DNA from: Micromonospora arida
Lineage (GTDB): Bacteria > Actinomycetota > Actinomycetes > Mycobacteriales > Micromonosporaceae
Direction: 5' to 3'
DNA length: 35,730 bases
Assembly: GCF_003857035.1 (NCBI RefSeq)
Contig: NZ_QGSY01000189.1
Location: forward strand, 1-35,730
Position numbers and translations under genes: made by a program. This document shows positions 34,126 to 35,730 of the stretch, in pieces. How positions within the stretch are numbered: position 1 is the first letter of the stretch; the number at the start of each line of letters is the position of its first letter. Under the pieces are notes generated by a model, which was not told the origin of the DNA, made no database searches, and saw only the letters and a list, made by a program, of their open reading frames with translations.

Positions 34126-35198
34126 GCCGCTACCTTCTCCCGCTGTTCTGCCCGCTTCGCGGCGTATGCCGCGGCGGCCTCGCGTACCCAACTGCCGTCG
34201 GCGTGCGCGGCCCGGCGGTGGGCCATCCGCTCCCGGTTGCACGGCCCGTCGCCCGAGATCACCTGCATCAGCTCGTCATAGTCCGGCTGGGTGTAGTCGT
34301 ACGCCTGCCGCTCGTCGTTCCAGCGCAGGTCCGCGTCGGGGATGCGCAGCCCGAGGATCTCGGCCTGCTGGACGCACATGTCGACGAAGCGTTGGCGTAG
34401 ATCGTCGTTCGAGAAGCGCTTGATCTTCCAGGCCATCGACTGGGCGGAGTGCGTGGAGTCGCCGTCCGGCGGGCCGAACATGGCCAGCGACGGGTACCAC
34501 CAACGGTCCACCGCGTCCTGGGCCATCGCCTGCTGCGCGGGGGTGCCGTGCGCCAGGGTGTGCAGGATCTCGTAGCCCTGCCGCTGGTGGAACGACTCCT
34601 CCTTGCAGACCCGGATCATCGCGCGGGCGTACGGGCCGTACGAGCAGCGGCAGAGCGGGACCTGGTTGACGATCGCCGCGCCGTCCACCAACCACCCGAT
34701 GGCGCCCACGTCGGCCCAGCTGAGGGTGGGGTAGTTGAAGATCGAGCTGTACTTCTGGCGGCCGTCGAGCAGCAGTTGGACCAGCTCGTCGCGGCTGATG
34801 CCGAGGGTCTCGGCGGCTGCGTAGAGGTAGAGGCCGTGACCCGCCTCGTCCTGCACCTTGGCCAGCAGGATCGCCTTGCGCTTGAGCGACGGCGCCCGAC
34901 TGATCCAGTTGCCTTCCGGCTGCATGCCGATGATCTCGGAGTGGGCGTGCTGGGCGATCTGCCGGATCAGCGTCCGCCGGTACGCGTCGGGCATCCAGTC
35001 GCGGGGCTCGATCTTCTGCTCGGCGTCGACCACCTCGGCGAAGTACGCCGCCAGGTCCTCGTCCGGCGCGGGTCCGCCACGCCGCCCGCGCGCCGCCGCT
35101 GCCCGCAGCTCGGCCTCGGCGGCCTCGACCTCGCCCAGCAGGCCGCCGGGCGCCTCGTCGGTGGCGCCGTCCGGGGCGGAGAAGTCGTTGCCATACAT
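34122..35198 (-). CDS. paaA: 1,2-phenylacetyl-CoA epoxidase catalytic subunit PaaA
   Basis: A 358-aa diiron monooxygenase subunit that epoxidises the aromatic ring of phenylacetyl-CoA, first gene of the operon. The ferritin-like fold carries iron ligands in [25 protein letters not shown] (E88), [10 protein letters not shown] (E118, H121) and [12 protein letters not shown], with the later [21 protein letters not shown] tail typical of PaaA. The first 45 residues are an extra low-complexity leader relative to E. coli PaaA (309 aa). The ATG at 35198 has no Shine-Dalgarno; TAACAC 8 nt upstream could be a -10 for a leaderless mRNA. The longer reading upstream (from 35264) crosses the operator region and is not used. 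Confidence 0.95.
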   Translation of the reverse strand: MYGNDFSAPDGATDEAPGGLLGEVEAAEAELRAAAARGRRGGPAPDEDLAAYFAEVVDAEQKIEPRDWMPDAYRRTLIRQIAQHAHSEIIGMQPEGNWISRAPSLKRKAILLAKVQDEAGHGLYLYAAAETLGISRDELVQLLLDGRQKYSSIFNYPTLSWADVGAIGWLVDGAAIVNQVPLCRCSYGPYARAMIRVCKEESFHQRQGYEILHTLAHGTPAQQAMAQDAVDRWWYPSLAMFGPPDGDSTHSAQSMAWKIKRFSNDDLRQRFVDMCVQQAEILGLRIPDADLRWNDERQAYDYTQPDYDELMQVISGDGPCNRERMAHRRAAHADGSWVREAAAAYAAKRAEQREKVAA

Positions 35199-35207
35199 GA
35201 GGCTAAG

Positions 35208-35246
35208 TGTTACAGCTTGCGCCACGTTGCACCAGGGGGTGTAACA
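35208..35246. promoter_or_regulatory. Inverted repeats upstream of paaA, candidate operator
   Basis: TGTTACA (35208-35214) and TGTAACA (35240-35246) are perfect inverted arms 25 nt apart. Inside the right half, GTTGCACC (35226-35233) and GGTGTAAC (35238-35245) form an 8-bp inverted repeat with one mismatch and 4-nt centre. The left arm overlaps the putative paaA -10. A TetR-type repressor site (PaaR class) is possible, but the sequence differs from the corynebacterial PaaR site I know, and no regulator gene is in the window. Confidence 0.45.
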
Positions 35247-35569
35247 GGAATCCGCGCATCCCATCTGTGAGCGGATGAGTGCTTTGCGCTACTTGGACAC
35301 CGTCATATCGCCGTGACCTAGGCCACGAAACAAAGGTGAATGCCTGCAAAAACCTCGTACCGGCCCCATATCCCGCCTTTATCGCAGGTTGCCTGGTGTC
35401 GAACCCTGGCGGTCCGCCGGTCCGGACGTAGACTTCTGCCGGACAACCGATCGGCTGCCGACATCGACATCTCCACAGAGGCCACCTCCCCCGGCCTCGG
35501 CGATCGCACCCGATCCGTCCCGACGACAAGCCGGTCCCCCCGGCCCTGACACCTGGAGCTCACCCACTC
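35247..35569. other. Intergenic region between paaA and the terminal plus-strand gene
   Basis: About 320 bp without a credible gene. Small ORFs here have non-coding-like composition. I see a possible -10 TAGACT at 35429-35434 for the plus-strand gene and a short hairpin GTCCGG/CCGGAC around it, but no clear -35. Confidence 0.5.
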
Positions 35570-35730
35570 ATGCGATCTCGCGTGACCCTGGTGCTCGCCA
35601 TCACGGCGGTCGTGCTCGGCGGCGTCCTATTGGTGCCCACCGCATACGCCCGACTCGCCAGCGACAACAGCGGCGGAGGCGGCGGAGGAAGTACGTCGAG
35701 CGTCGCCGCGCCCGCGCCCACCCCACCACC
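35570..35730 (+). CDS. Exported protein, N-terminal fragment (cut by window end)
   Basis: First 53 codons of an exported protein running off the window. ATG at 35570 with CTGGAG 11-12 nt upstream. Residues 1-24 form a signal peptide (MRSRVTLVLAITAVVLGGVLLVPTAYA, no lipobox Cys), then a Gly-run linker (residues about 33-38) and an Ala/Pro-rich segment. The fragment is too short to name a family; cell-wall hydrolases and transpeptidases often start like this, but nothing decides it. Confidence 0.75.
   Translation, partial: MRSRVTLVLAITAVVLGGVLLVPTAYARLASDNSGGGGGGSTSSVAAPAPTPP

Noticed and set aside
35340..35549. 69-aa plus-strand ORF upstream of the terminal gene
   Set aside because: No Shine-Dalgarno and non-coding-like composition; overlaps a likely promoter region.

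Overview
The window is high-GC actinobacterial DNA. Frequent GTG starts, 1-4 nt gene overlaps, a complete 14-gene nuo operon, a futalosine-pathway menaquinone gene and LPXTG surface proteins fit the family Micromonosporaceae (Micromonospora-like). The genus is inferred from gene content and recall of homologues; no search was run.

Layout. (1) 1-3684: an ECF sigma factor and its zinc-finger anti-sigma factor (minus strand; SigL/RslA type) diverge from a Tat-exported PhoX-family phosphatase (plus strand). The shared intergenic region holds a SigL-type promoter and a PHO-box-like direct repeat. (2) 3687-6914: an IclR regulator, a divergent MFS transporter and a long-chain polyprenyl diphosphate synthase. 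(3) 7005-23534: the proton-pumping NADH:menaquinone oxidoreductase operon nuoABCDEFGHIJKLMN on the minus strand, ending in a strong hairpin. (4) 23670-26107: a MenJ-like menaquinone reductase, a small unknown gene and MenG. (5) 26306-29397: two paralogous LPVTG-anchored surface proteins, each with a similar promoter block and terminator. (6) 29639-30823: mqnC. (7) 30903-35198: the phenylacetyl-CoA 1,2-epoxidase operon paaABCDE plus an unknown translationally coupled gene. (8) 35570-end: the start of an exported protein.

How it works together. The prenyl synthase, MqnC, MenG and MenJ make and tailor menaquinone, the electron acceptor of the Nuo complex. The Paa enzyme is an NADPH- and O2-dependent catabolic oxygenase and is a separate module.

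The most unusual signal is a family of about 56-65 bp repeats lying exactly at gene junctions (nuoD/E, nuoF/G, nuoG/H, nuoM/N, and twice in tandem at paaC/D). Each begins at the stop codon of the upstream gene and ends in a Shine-Dalgarno sequence plus the start codon of the next gene. Several are bounded by direct repeats of the stop/start overlap itself, as if a small element had inserted into GTGA/ATGA overlaps and duplicated them. At paaC/D two copies have probably become coding sequence at the PaaD N-terminus. A second, longer repeat sits in the same way at paaB/C.
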